This document shows, one piece after another, positions 8,716 to 18,013 of a stretch of 64,000 nt of DNA. The stretch spans positions 62,001 through 126,000 of the forward strand of contig NZ_BMIN01000012.1 of assembly GCF_014642405.1 (NCBI RefSeq), in the 5' to 3' direction. How positions within the stretch are numbered: position 1 is the first letter of the stretch; every line of letters begins with the position of its first letter. A program made the translations under genes and the position numbers. The DNA comes from Pontibacillus salipaludis (GTDB taxonomy: Bacteria; Bacillota; Bacilli; Bacillales; BH030062). The notes under the pieces are model-generated. The model saw nothing but the letters and a program-made list of their open reading frames with translations. It did no database searches and was not told the origin of the DNA.

Positions 8716-9759
8716 ATGGAAAATATCCTAGAAGTAAACGACTTGAAAGTTTCATTTAATACGTTCGCAGGAGAAGTGCAGGCGGTTCGCGGAGTGAACT
8801 TTCATGTGAAAAAAGGTGAGACACTTGCTATCGTAGGAGAGTCGGGTTCTGGTAAAAGTGTAACGACTCAATCGATTATGCGTCTTATACCGATGCCACC
8901 AGGAGAAATTAAGGGTGGAGAAATCTTGTTTGAAGGAACAGATCTCGTGAAAAAGTCTGACAAACAAATGGAGAAAGTTCGCGGTAAAGATATTGCGATG
9001 ATCTTCCAAGATCCAATGACTTCTCTAAACCCAACGATGAAAATCGGGCGTCAGATCATGGAGAGCATGATTAAGCACCGTAAAATTGCGAAAACCGATG
9101 CAAAAAAACGTGCAATTGAGCTTCTTGATCTTGTTGGAATTCCAAAGCCTGAACAACGTGTCGATCAATACCCACATGAATTCTCAGGTGGTATGAGACA
9201 GCGTGCTATGATTGCTGTTGCTCTAGCATCTGATCCGAAATTATTGATTGCCGATGAACCAACAACAGCTCTTGATGTAACAATTCAAGCTCAAATATTA
9301 GAATTATTGAAAGATATCCAAAAGAAGACCAATACGTCAATTATCTTTATTACACACGATCTTGGTGTTGTAGCAAACGTAGCTGATCGTGTTGCTGTAA
9401 TGTATGGTGGAAAAATTGTTGAAACAGGTTCTGTTGATGAAGTGTTCTACAATCCTCAACACCCTTATACATGGGGACTTCTTGCTTCTATGCCAAGCTT
9501 AGATGCTGAAGAAGGGGAGCTTCAAGCGATCCCTGGTTCTCCACCTGATTTGACGAACCCTCCTAAAGGAGATGCATTTGCTGCTCGTAACAGCTATGCA
9601 ATGAAGGTCGACTTTGAAATGGAGCCCCCGATGTTTAAAGTAAGTGATACGCACTATGCTGCAACATGGCTTCTTCACGAAGATGCACCTAAAGTTGAGC
9701 CACCTGCCGTGGTTAGAAAGCGTATTGAGCATTTTAAGGAAAAGGCTGGTGAACGTTAA
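8716..9759 (+). CDS. oppD: Oligopeptide ABC transporter ATP-binding protein OppD
   Basis: ATPase subunit of 347 residues with Walker A GESGSGKS, signature SGGMRQRAM, Walker B LLIADEPTTALD and switch His in THDLG. The C-terminal oligopeptide-transport domain lacks the cysteines found in many OppD/DppD proteins (FAARNSYAMK in place of a Cys-rich stretch), so an iron-sulphur cluster is unlikely. The stop overlaps the oppF start by one base. Confidence 0.95.
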   Translation: MENILEVNDLKVSFNTFAGEVQAVRGVNFHVKKGETLAIVGESGSGKSVTTQSIMRLIPMPPGEIKGGEILFEGTDLVKKSDKQMEKVRGKDIAMIFQDPMTSLNPTMKIGRQIMESMIKHRKIAKTDAKKRAIELLDLVGIPKPEQRVDQYPHEFSGGMRQRAMIAVALASDPKLLIADEPTTALDVTIQAQILELLKDIQKKTNTSIIFITHDLGVVANVADRVAVMYGGKIVETGSVDEVFYNPQHPYTWGLLASMPSLDAEEGELQAIPGSPPDLTNPPKGDAFAARNSYAMKVDFEMEPPMFKVSDTHYAATWLLHEDAPKVEPPAVVRKRIEHFKEKAGER

Positions 9760-10706
9760 TGGCCAATAACCAAGAAGTATTAGTAGACATTAAAAATCTA
9801 AAACAACACTTCGGTAGAGGAAGTCATAAGGTCAAAGCTGTTGATGGACTAAATTTCCAAATTTATCGTGGTGAAACATTTGGACTTGTTGGCGAGTCCG
9901 GTTGTGGTAAGTCTACGACTGGTAGAACGATTATTCGCCTTTATGATGCTACAGATGGTGAAGTTCTTTTCGATGGTGAGAACGTTCATGGTAAGAAATC
10001 GAAAGCTGACTTGAAGAAGTTCAACCGTAAAATGCAGATGATTTTCCAGGACCCTTACGCATCGCTAAACCCGCGTATGACTGTATCTGATATCATTGCA
10101 GAAGGAATTGATATCCATGGACTATCAAAGGATAAGAAAGAGCGTAAAGAGCGTGTTGTAGAACTTCTTGAAACGGTGGGTCTAAACCGTGAACACGCAA
10201 ACCGTTATCCGCACGAGTTCTCTGGAGGACAGCGTCAGCGTATCGGAATTGCCAGGGCCCTTGCAGTAGACCCTGACTTTATCATCGCGGATGAGCCAAT
10301 TTCTGCACTAGACGTTTCCATTCAAGCGCAGGTTGTAAACTTGTTGAAAGAACTTCAAGAGGAAAAGAATTTAACGTATTTATTTATCGCACACGACTTA
10401 TCGATGGTTAAATACATCAGTGACCGAATTGGAGTTATGTATTTCGGTAAGCTAGTGGAAGTAGCTAGCAGTGACGATTTATACCGAAATGCATTCCATC
10501 CTTACACGAAATCACTCATGTCTGCAATTCCTCACCCTGATCCAGATTATGAACGTAACCGGAAGCGTGTTACGTACGATTTACAAGAGCATCTTAGAGA
10601 GATGGACGGGGAGGAACCAGAATGGCGTGAAGTAAGTCCGGGCCACTGGGTCTCTTGTACTAAGAAAGAATTTGAAGCCTACCAACAACAACTTCAAACA
10701 CAATAA
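9759..10706 (+). CDS. oppF: Oligopeptide ABC transporter ATP-binding protein OppF
   Basis: Partner ATPase of OppD, 315 residues: Walker A GESGCGKS, signature SGGQRQRIGIARAL, Walker B FIIADEPISALD, switch His in AHDLS. It retains one C-terminal cysteine (WVSCTKKEF). Last gene of the operon, followed by a terminator. Confidence 0.95.
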   Translation: MANNQEVLVDIKNLKQHFGRGSHKVKAVDGLNFQIYRGETFGLVGESGCGKSTTGRTIIRLYDATDGEVLFDGENVHGKKSKADLKKFNRKMQMIFQDPYASLNPRMTVSDIIAEGIDIHGLSKDKKERKERVVELLETVGLNREHANRYPHEFSGGQRQRIGIARALAVDPDFIIADEPISALDVSIQAQVVNLLKELQEEKNLTYLFIAHDLSMVKYISDRIGVMYFGKLVEVASSDDLYRNAFHPYTKSLMSAIPHPDPDYERNRKRVTYDLQEHLREMDGEEPEWREVSPGHWVSCTKKEFEAYQQQLQTQ

Positions 10707-10711
10707 TGTGG

Positions 10712-10743
10712 GAGCTCATCTTTTGAGGAGATGGGCTTTTTTG
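10712..10743 (+). terminator. Intrinsic terminator of the opp operon
   Basis: Stem GCTCATCT/GGATGGGC-type hairpin followed by TTTTTT. The stretch from here to about 11100 shows no convincing gene; the frame starting at 11023 is an upstream extension of yjbC. Confidence 0.8.
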
Positions 10744-11100
10744 CGGTTTTTAACTTAGTGCATTAAAGTGAAAAAGGATTAAAACAAAGAAAAGCGACAT
10801 TCGATAAGCAGACGAACATCGTACCAATTAACCTTGTTCACTTAATTGTTAGAAAATTAAATCATTTGAGCATTATACTAGCACAAAATTCTGATAAAAT
10901 AAAGCGAATCTTTTACCTTTTTAGAGTCGAATCCTGTTGGGTGTCCAAATAGTACCTACCCTAATCAAGTCGAGTTTGTTTTTGTCTTTTGATTCACTTA
11001 GGCCAAAATATCTACACCCTTTATGCGCATGTTTCAAACATCATGTTTCATAATAACAAGCAAAGGGTACTCAAATTTCGTGGGGCATGACCAAGATAAA

Positions 11101-11130
11101 TTTAACAAATTGGAGAATATTCGTTATAAT
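11101..11130 (+). promoter_or_regulatory. Sigma-A promoter of yjbC
   Basis: TTTAAC, 18 base spacer, perfect TATAAT, about 30 bases before the ATG. It also rules out the upstream in-frame start at 11023. Confidence 0.65.
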
Positions 11131-11160
11131 AAAGAAGACTACAAAATAAGGAGTAGATCA

Positions 11161-11754
11161 ATGAATTGGTATGAAAAGCTTAATAAGTATTTTCCTATCG
11201 AAGAAATGAAGTCAAGAGAGCACATGGAAAGACTTTTGAAAGAACAAGGCGAAGTGTACAAAAAGGACGAGAGTGATGAACATGTCCTCATGTATGCAGA
11301 GTTCAATTCTTTCATCTTTATTGATTATGTCTGGGTTTCCGCAAAAACGCGCGGGAAAGGAATTGGGCATAAATTAATTCAGAAACTGAAAGACAAAGGT
11401 AAACCGATCATCCTTGAGGTTGAACCGGTCGATTATGAAGACACTGACACCGAAAAACGCCTCCGCTTTTATCAAAAAGAAGGATTCGAACACGCAAAAT
11501 CCATCGGTTATGCTCGTCGTTCCCTAGCGACAAATGAGTTAAACGAAATGGAAATCCTCTTCTGGTCCCCTGAGCACGAATCCGAAGCTTCCATTTACGA
11601 AAAAATGAGAGAAATGTACCAAAAAATCCACACGTATAAAGATAAAGAATTGTATGGTAAGTCTTATCAGCATGTAGACGAGGTACTAACGCTCGATGAA
11701 GACCGAGATATGGACAACATTCTTAATGCTTTGAAAAAGCCTGAAAACGCTTAA
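11161..11754 (+). CDS. yjbC: YjbC, GNAT-fold acetyltransferase-like protein
   Basis: Soluble 197-residue protein with a GNAT core; the acetyl-CoA loop is visible as VSAKTRGKGIGHKLIQ near residues 58-73. It resembles B. subtilis YjbC, which is encoded just upstream of spx and linked to stress and thiol management. The ATG at 11161 has AAGGAG eight bases upstream, and YjbC proteins begin MNWY. In B. subtilis yjbC and spx are co-transcribed; here a terminator and about 390 bases separate them, so spx probably has its own promoter. Confidence 0.85.
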   Translation: MNWYEKLNKYFPIEEMKSREHMERLLKEQGEVYKKDESDEHVLMYAEFNSFIFIDYVWVSAKTRGKGIGHKLIQKLKDKGKPIILEVEPVDYEDTDTEKRLRFYQKEGFEHAKSIGYARRSLATNELNEMEILFWSPEHESEASIYEKMREMYQKIHTYKDKELYGKSYQHVDEVLTLDEDRDMDNILNALKKPENA

Positions 11755-11765
11755 CTTTAAAAATG

Positions 11766-11806
11766 AAGCAAGCAGAGAATGATTGAATCTGCTTGCTTTA
11801 TTTTTA
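11766..11806 (+). terminator. Intrinsic terminator of yjbC
   Basis: Arms AAGCAAGCAGA/TCTGCTTGCTT followed by TATTTTTAT. Confidence 0.85.
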
Positions 11807-12143
11807 TATGAGTAAGATGGATTCTTTTATTATGCGCTCCTATATAAAACCCAAATCGCTATACTTGAAATGCAGTCTAATTAAAAAATATCCACGAACT
11901 TTAATATTTTTGAAACTTTTCTGCTTCTAAAACGTTTAATACTATTAAAGAGGTGGAATATCTCCTATAGAAGAGGACATTGTATAAGTTTTGTGGAATT
12001 TAAAAAACATTTCTATATAGCATCTATCCAATTTAAAACATCTATAGTATACTTAGCCTAGATACTTATTTAAACTAATTTTAATTTAATAAACGATTAA
12101 AAGTACTTTTTTCGTAATAAATCTATTGAGGAGTGAAGCTTGT

Positions 12144-12539
12144 ATGGTAACACTTTATACTTCTCCAAGCTGTACATCATGTCGTAAAGCGAAAGCATGG
12201 TTAGAGGAGCATGAAATCCCGTTTCAAGAACGTAACATTTTCTCAGAGCCTTTGACAATTGATGAGATTAAAGAAGTTTTACGAATGACTGAAGATGGCA
12301 CGGATGAAATTATCTCAACTCGCTCTAAGGTTTTCCAAAAAATGAATGTAGATCTAGATCAGCTTCCAATGAAAGAGCTGTTTGACATGATTGCAGATCA
12401 TCCCGGATTACTTAGAAGACCTATTATTGTAGATGAGAAACGTCTCCAAGTTGGATACAATGAAGATGAAATCCGCCGTTTCCTTCCTAGAAAAGTACGT
12501 ACATTTCAATTACAAGAAGCTCAGCGCTTAGTTAATTAA
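12144..12539 (+). CDS. spx: Spx, redox-sensing transcriptional regulator
   Basis: ArsC-fold protein that binds the C-terminal domain of the RNA polymerase alpha subunit and directs the disulphide-stress response. The redox switch CTSC is at residues 10-13. Length is 131 residues, identical to B. subtilis Spx, which fixes the start at the ATG 12144 with GAGGAG 11 bases upstream. Its degradation adaptor SpxH is encoded in the same window (20893) and the ClpC adaptor MecA lies two genes on. The AT-rich 330 bases upstream probably carry several promoters; none is clear enough to mark. Confidence 0.96.
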   Translation: MVTLYTSPSCTSCRKAKAWLEEHEIPFQERNIFSEPLTIDEIKEVLRMTEDGTDEIISTRSKVFQKMNVDLDQLPMKELFDMIADHPGLLRRPIIVDEKRLQVGYNEDEIRRFLPRKVRTFQLQEAQRLVN

Positions 12540-12542
12540 ACA

Positions 12543-12588
12543 AAAACCTGCAGTCCTCATAAATAGGGAATGCAGGTTTATTTTTTTA
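12543..12588. terminator. Terminator shared by spx and convergent yjbE
   Basis: Arms AAACCTGCA/TGCAGGTTT with T-rich flank on the plus strand and A-rich flank on the other, between convergent 3' ends. Confidence 0.75.
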
Positions 12589-13251
12589 TGAAGAACGTTC
12601 TTTTAAGAGGTTGTACCAAACCCCGGTAGCCATAACAATCCCAATGGTAAGGGGAGGTATGATCCAATGAAGGATTGGTAAGCCGCTGTAGAAGTACTGT
12701 AAAGTCGCTTCACCTAATATCATTTCAGCTGCTGTATAGGCCAGTACAGCTGCCCCTATGTATATAAGGAAAGGGAATTTTTCCATTAGGGCGAGAATCA
12801 ATTTACTTCCCCATATAATAATGGGTACCGAAATTAGTAAGCCAAATACAACTAGGTAGACTTCTCCTCTGGCAGCTCCGGCAATTGCCAATACATTATC
12901 AAATCCCATGACGAGATCAGCGAATACAATGGTTTTGACAGCTGCCATGAGACTTGTATGAGCTTGAATTTCAGGGCCATCTTCCTGGTCCGTGACTAGG
13001 GTCATAGCGATATAAACGAGTAGGACACCACCGACAAATTGTAGGAATGGAATTTGAAGCAGGAAGACTGCTATTCCTGTCATGATAACCCTTAACCCTA
13101 CAGCAAGGCCTGTACCAAGTAAGATTGCTTTGTTGCGCTGGCTAGTTGGTAAATTTCGGCTGGCAAGGGCAATGACAATGGCGTTATCGCCACCCAGAAC
13201 CAAATCAATTCCAACGATAATAAGAATAGATTGAATGATCTCAAAATCCAC
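12586..13251 (-). CDS. yjbE: TerC family membrane protein YjbE
   Basis: Integral membrane protein of 221 residues with about seven helices. The two internal repeats carry the family's metal-binding acidic motifs, DLVLGGDNAIVIAL and DLVMGFDNVLAIAG. TerC proteins are linked to metal (manganese) export and metalation of secreted enzymes. The GTG start at 13251 has GGGAGG seven bases upstream; the longer frame to 13278 runs through that ribosome site. No yybP-ykoY manganese riboswitch is recognisable upstream. Confidence 0.88.
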   Translation of the reverse strand: MDFEIIQSILIIVGIDLVLGGDNAIVIALASRNLPTSQRNKAILLGTGLAVGLRVIMTGIAVFLLQIPFLQFVGGVLLVYIAMTLVTDQEDGPEIQAHTSLMAAVKTIVFADLVMGFDNVLAIAGAARGEVYLVVFGLLISVPIIIWGSKLILALMEKFPFLIYIGAAVLAYTAAEMILGEATLQYFYSGLPILHWIIPPLTIGIVMATGVWYNLLKERSS

Positions 13252-13572
13252 AAAAAAACCTCCCGCTTCTAGTGACAAAGATGGCCAAATAAGCTACAAT
13301 GTTAAATTAACTAACCCTCTACTAGTACTTATATGTACAACCATGGGAGTTCATGAATAAGGATCTCGTCTAGGTCATTCGTTTGTTTTTAATTTTATGA
13401 GCAATTCTGTTTTCAATTAGCAGGGTAGTATCATAAAATGGTATTAAACGTAGCAAGAGCACATCAAATGGTTGAGAATAGTCATATGAGGGTAAGGTAA
13501 AGTAATAGCAATATTGAAAGGGTGAAGTTTTCCCTTCCACCTTTAACTAATCAACAGAAGGGAGCGAGTTCC

Positions 13573-14262
13573 ATGGAAATCGAACGCATTAATGAAAACA
13601 CAGTTAAGTTCTATGTTTCCTACATTGATATTGAAGATCGAGGTTTTGACCGCGAAGAGATTTGGTACAATAGAGATAGAAGTGAACAGCTCTTCTGGCA
13701 AATGATGGACGAAGTAAACGATGAAGCAGACTTTAATATAGACGGTCCGTTGTGGATTCAAGTACAGGCCATGGATAAAGGGCTGGAGATTGTTGTAACG
13801 AAAGCTCAAGTATCAAAAGATGGTCACAAACTTGAATTGCCAACTGAGGACGGTAAGACATTAGATATGCCTGTCGACGAGAAGCTTGAATCACTTCTTG
13901 ATCAAGAAGTAAACGCTAACCAAGAAGGGGACCAGGATGGAGAAGACGAAGCAGTGGAATCCGACAATTTATCATTTGTCATTGGCTTCCGTGACTTTGA
14001 AGATGTCATCCAGTTAAGTCATTACTTCTTAAATGAACAATATGTAGAAGATCAATTGTATCATTTTGATGGATCTTATTATCTATACGTTCAATTTGCG
14101 GATGGACAGTTAAGTGACGAATCTCAAGAGAATATTTTGAGTCAACTACTAGAGTTTGGCCATGAATCGCCACTTACCGTTCATCGCTTAGAAGAATACG
14201 GTAAAACGATCTTCAGTGAAAATGCACTAGAGCATATTAGTAGTTACTTTCCTGCAAAGTAA
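13573..14262 (+). CDS. mecA: Adaptor protein MecA
   Basis: Cytoplasmic adaptor that feeds substrates such as ComK to the ClpC-ClpP protease. The N-terminal MecA substrate-binding region opens with MEIERINENTVKFY; the acidic linker near residues 115-135 leads to the ClpC-binding C-terminal domain. 229 residues, typical. The ATG at 13573 follows GAAGGGA; upstream in-frame codons to 13522 are not used. The 320 bases upstream, to yjbE, hold no gene I can support. Confidence 0.95.
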   Translation: MEIERINENTVKFYVSYIDIEDRGFDREEIWYNRDRSEQLFWQMMDEVNDEADFNIDGPLWIQVQAMDKGLEIVVTKAQVSKDGHKLELPTEDGKTLDMPVDEKLESLLDQEVNANQEGDQDGEDEAVESDNLSFVIGFRDFEDVIQLSHYFLNEQYVEDQLYHFDGSYYLYVQFADGQLSDESQENILSQLLEFGHESPLTVHRLEEYGKTIFSENALEHISSYFPAK

Positions 14263-14267
14263 ACCAT

Positions 14268-14300
14268 GAGCGGCACCTTTTATAAGGAGCCGCTCTTTTA
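14268..14300 (+). terminator. Intrinsic terminator of mecA
   Basis: Stem GAGCGGC/GCCGCTC followed by TTTTAT. Confidence 0.8.
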
Positions 14301-14456
14301 TACGTTATACAGCATTCTTTTGGATGAAGGTTTGCTCTTTCGTAAAAAATAAAAGGAAGACCTTCATTTTATGTACATATAATTGAAACAAGAGAAGAAG
14401 AACCTACGTATATAAAGGGCAAAAGGGATTTCAGTTGGAGAAAGGAATCGAAGCTT

Positions 14457-15968
14457 ATGTTCAAACGGATTCAGGTTCTCGTATTTATGGGGATATTAAT
14501 TGGAGTATTCTATGTAACGAAAGAATTGTGGCAAGGGTGGCTTATTGGAGCCGTTTCTATCCTTTTTACGATTTCAGCTATCTTTATTGGTTTACTTATT
14601 TTCTTTGAAAATCGTCATCCCACACAGACTCTAACCTGGCTGCTCGTCTTAGCAGCCCTGCCCATTGTCGGGTTTTTCTTTTACATCCTATTTGGGCAAA
14701 ATTATCGAAAGAAGAAGATGTTTCGTAAAAAGGGAGCTTTGGATGAGGAAGCCTTTCGCAAGATTGAAGGCGAAAGTGACATTATGCCTTATCAGGTTGA
14801 GCAGATGGGGGATCACCAGAAACTGTTGGTTCGTCTTGCCCAAAGATTGGGACATTCACCGATTACATTTAGAACGGAAACGAAAGTATTAACAAATGGA
14901 GATGAAACCTTTGGAGAGATTCTTAAAGAATTAAAGAAGGCTACTCACCATATACACATCGAGTATTACATTGTCAGGCATGATCACATTGGGAATGAAA
15001 TCAAACAGATTCTTATGGATAAGGCTCGAAGTGGCGTGAAAGTCCGGTTCTTATACGATGCTGTAGGGAGCTGGAAACTTTCGAGTCAGTATAAAGAGGA
15101 GTTAAAAGAAGCGGGGGTTGAAATGAAGCCGTTTCTTCCTGTTAAATTACCGTTTTTAAACAATAAGATTAATTTCCGTAATCATCGTAAGATTATTGTG
15201 GTAGATGGCAACACCGCTTTTGTAGGTGGTTTGAATATTGGTGATGAATATTTAGGCCGTCATGAATACTATGGCTTTTGGCGCGATACCCACTTATTCG
15301 TTCAAGGGGAATCAGTACGAAGTTTGCAGTTGATCTTCCTGCAAGATTGGTACTACATGACGGATGAAGCGCTTCTTACGAATGAGTACTTATCACCGCA
15401 ACTGGTGGAGCGTGATAATTTAGGTGGCGTGCAAATGCTCGCCAGTGGACCAGATAATGAGTGGGAAGTGATTAAGCACGTATTCTTTTCGATGATCGTC
15501 TCGGCTAAGCATTCCATCTGGATCGCTTCACCTTACTTTATACCGGATGAAGATATTCTCACAGCACTAAAAGCTGCCGCATTAAGTGGTATAGATGTAA
15601 AGATTCTAATGCCAAGCCGACCGGATAAGCGGATTGTCTTCCACGCTTCCCGTTCCTATTTCCCTGAACTACTTGAAGCTGGGGTGAATATATACGAGTA
15701 CCATAAAGGCTTCATGCACAGTAAAATTATGATAATTGACCAGGAGCTTGCCTCAATTGGTACATCAAACATGGATATGAGAAGTTTCCATTTGAATTTT
15801 GAGGTAAATGCGTTCTTATATCGCACCAAGAGTACAAAGACCTTAGTGGATGATTACGAGCTAGATATTCAATCATCCAATCAAATTATCCTAGAGGATT
15901 TCCGTAAGCGAGCCTTAGCCAAACGCTTTATGGAATCCACAGCAAGACTCCTGTCGCCACTCCTATAA
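14457..15968 (+). CDS. cls: Cardiolipin synthase
   Basis: Membrane enzyme that condenses two phosphatidylglycerols to cardiolipin and glycerol. Two N-terminal membrane helices (about residues 7-24 and 28-50, plus a third near 60-80) precede two phospholipase D half-sites: H243-K245-D250 (NHRKIIVVD) and H421-K423-D428 (MHSKIMIID). 503 residues is the normal length. Cardiolipin synthesis is commonly raised under salt stress. It sits alone between mecA and coiA. Confidence 0.95.
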   Translation: MFKRIQVLVFMGILIGVFYVTKELWQGWLIGAVSILFTISAIFIGLLIFFENRHPTQTLTWLLVLAALPIVGFFFYILFGQNYRKKKMFRKKGALDEEAFRKIEGESDIMPYQVEQMGDHQKLLVRLAQRLGHSPITFRTETKVLTNGDETFGEILKELKKATHHIHIEYYIVRHDHIGNEIKQILMDKARSGVKVRFLYDAVGSWKLSSQYKEELKEAGVEMKPFLPVKLPFLNNKINFRNHRKIIVVDGNTAFVGGLNIGDEYLGRHEYYGFWRDTHLFVQGESVRSLQLIFLQDWYYMTDEALLTNEYLSPQLVERDNLGGVQMLASGPDNEWEVIKHVFFSMIVSAKHSIWIASPYFIPDEDILTALKAAALSGIDVKILMPSRPDKRIVFHASRSYFPELLEAGVNIYEYHKGFMHSKIMIIDQELASIGTSNMDMRSFHLNFEVNAFLYRTKSTKTLVDDYELDIQSSNQIILEDFRKRALAKRFMESTARLLSPLL

Positions 15969-15974
15969 CCGTTA

Positions 15975-16010
15975 TAACCCTGATTCTCATTGAGGATCAG
16001 GGTTTCTTTG
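15975..16010 (+). terminator. Intrinsic terminator of cls
   Basis: Arms AACCCTGAT/ATCAGGGTT followed by TCTTTG. Confidence 0.8.
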
Positions 16011-16073
16011 TACTAGTTATGGAAGACTTGGAGCTGAGATATTTTAGTATGGAAAGGGCCGTTACGATTATGA

Positions 16074-16255
16074 GTGCTTGGGCTTGCTCGGGGACAACTC
16101 GCTTTCCTGCGGGGAGCTGGGAAGCGAGTGGTTTCCAGGCCCACCTTATGTTCAATTGAAGTTAACGAAAACATTCTCTCAGCTTCGAGTCTAACGCCGA
16201 ACGATTCACGTCGTGTGGGGGCGCGGGAACCGAGTGATTTCCCGAAACACCTTAC
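16074..16255. repeat. Two degenerate copies of the GC-rich inverted-repeat element
   Basis: 16090-16120 matches the left arm of a minus-orientation copy (CTCGCTTTCCTGCGGGGAGC) but runs directly into a plus-orientation right arm (GCGAGTGGTTTCCAGGCCC), so the centre is lost and the halves are chimeric. 16183-16255 resembles the right half of the long copy at 26560-26751 (CACGTCGTGTGGGG, then CGAGTGATTTCCCG). Nothing else is visible up to coiA. Confidence 0.75.
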
Positions 16256-16356
16256 ACTCAATTAAAGCTAACTGAAACACCCTCTCTTTTGGAGTATCCA
16301 GCTTTTTAGAAGGATTCTGAGAATAAATGAAGAATAGAATAACCTGGAGGTGATTT

Positions 16357-17526
16357 ATGTTAAGTGCCATTACGAAAAGTGGTGTAGCACATGTATTAGC
16401 AAAATATACAAGGGAGGAGATTCATGAATTAAGGCGCCAGCCGTTTTATTGCCCAGCTTGTTCTGAAGAAGTTATTCTGAAGGCTGGTTCTAAAATGATA
16501 CCCCATTATGCACACAAACCTCGCTCGGAATGTAATGTTCATGATATAGGAGAGGGGGCTTATCATGAAGCGGGGAAGTGGCAATTGTATGAGTGGCTTC
16601 GCTTGCAGGGTTATCATGTAGAGCTCGAGTCTTATCTCCCCTCTATACAACAGCGGCCTGATCTTTTGTTAACGATTGGGAAGAAACGTGTCGCAATTGA
16701 GTATCAATGTTGTCGTATTTCCCCGGAAATGATCAAATTCCGAACGGAGGGTTATAAATCGGAAGGAATTATACCTCTTTGGATCTTAGGTGGAAACCGC
16801 CTCAAACGTATACACACTAATATGCTTTCGTTAACCTCTTTTGAAAAAAACTTCTTCCAGCAGTTTAAAAACATTCCACAGCCACTGCTTTTATTTTATT
16901 GCTCTTCTACCAATCAGTTTGCGCGTTTCTCGCATCCAATATTATTAACTAATCGAAAAACGATTGGAAGGCTTTCTTTCTTCTCTAAAACCTCGAGTAC
17001 ACTATCTTCAATCCTTTCTCCTCATAAATCCGTTCCACCCTCCTATGTTTATCAAGCCTGGTTAAAAGAAAAGAAGAAGTTCAGAAAACAAATACCAGGA
17101 AAGATAAAAAACAGCACGGACTTTTCTTGGAGACAATGGCTTTATCTCAGACGCTTACACCCAAGCATATTACCCTCTCTTATCCATTTACCTGTCCCTT
17201 ATGCCTTCTTATATGACCTCCCAACCTATCAGTGGCAAGCGAAGATAATAATTGATGAGATCGAGCCTCAAGCCATCGGACAACCTTTCTCATTACCAGT
17301 TTACCCTTTCAACCAACCCCCAGATCTAAAAGCCCCCTTACTACGAACAAAACCCAACCCAATCCAACACTATCTAGGCGTATTATGCGAAATAGGATAC
17401 TTGAAAAAACTAAAGAATGGACAGTATATGAAGCTAATGAACCTTCCAACTCCCAAGAACGCACACGAAGCCATGCAACAAGACGAGTGGGTTTTAAAAG
17501 AACTCTTAAATCGATCACTACTATAA
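16357..17526 (+). CDS. coiA: Competence protein CoiA
   Basis: 389-residue CoiA-family protein needed for DNA uptake and processing in competent relatives. The N-terminal part has a putative zinc site (CPAC near residue 30, HYAH near 50). A PD-(D/E)XK nuclease-like core follows, with RPDLLLTIGKKRVAIEYQC near residues 105-123 providing the D and E-x-Q residues. Downstream sequence is divergent, as usual. AGGAGG-like AACCTGGAGGTG precedes the ATG. It neighbours mecA, the other competence regulator, as in B. subtilis. Confidence 0.9.
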   Translation: MLSAITKSGVAHVLAKYTREEIHELRRQPFYCPACSEEVILKAGSKMIPHYAHKPRSECNVHDIGEGAYHEAGKWQLYEWLRLQGYHVELESYLPSIQQRPDLLLTIGKKRVAIEYQCCRISPEMIKFRTEGYKSEGIIPLWILGGNRLKRIHTNMLSLTSFEKNFFQQFKNIPQPLLLFYCSSTNQFARFSHPILLTNRKTIGRLSFFSKTSSTLSSILSPHKSVPPSYVYQAWLKEKKKFRKQIPGKIKNSTDFSWRQWLYLRRLHPSILPSLIHLPVPYAFLYDLPTYQWQAKIIIDEIEPQAIGQPFSLPVYPFNQPPDLKAPLLRTKPNPIQHYLGVLCEIGYLKKLKNGQYMKLMNLPTPKNAHEAMQQDEWVLKELLNRSLL

Positions 17527-17650
17527 AAGGATTATCAACAGTTCAAGGACATTAGAAGGATGAAACCAAAACTTATTTTGTCCTTCTCTTTTTTATTCAC
17601 AGCCCTTCCATTGTTTAAGCGTATTGTATCGTTAAAACTACATGCGTCAG

Positions 17651-17826
17651 TTTCCGTTCGTCCCAATATGGAAAAGGAGGTCCTAGAAACTGCGAGACTC
17701 CCGTGGGCAGAAGAGCCTAGGTGAGGCCCCGGAGGCCGGCGTGCCGGCTGAGGAGGCTCACCAGCTCCCCACAGGAAAGCGAGTGGTTTCCAGGACCTCC
17801 TTACACTAGACTAAAATAAACGGAAA
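17651..17826. repeat. GC-rich inverted-repeat element, copy B (plus orientation)
   Basis: Inner stem 17672-17803: AAGGAGGTCCT pairs with AGGACCTCCTT; conserved boxes GAAACTGCGAGACTCCC, GCCTAGGTGAG and GGAAAGCGAGTGGTTTC, with a GCCGGCGTGCCGGC hairpin between. An outer pair TTTCCGTT/AACGGAAA frames it. The intergenic flanks (17527-17650, 17827-18000) hold no gene. Confidence 0.9.
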
Positions 17827-18013
17827 CATTCTCTTAGCTTCGGGCAATCCATATACTGTGGATGTGGATACTCTACGCAACATCTTGGCATGATCAAAAA
17901 GGTTTCGGGTATAATGGTAGTAGGAAAAACAATAATTTTTCTGAATATTTAAAGGTTTTTCGAGACACGAAAAAGAAATATATGATAGACCAATAATTGA
18001 AGGAGGAATACCA

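Noticed and set aside
12586-13278. Manganese (yybP-ykoY) riboswitch ahead of the TerC gene
   Set aside because: Only the ribosome site and a short AT-rich region precede the gene; none of the conserved riboswitch elements were found.
16074-16255. Insertion sequence remnant with transposase
   Set aside because: No ORF with transposase motifs occurs at any of the inverted-repeat copies; they are short, non-coding structures.
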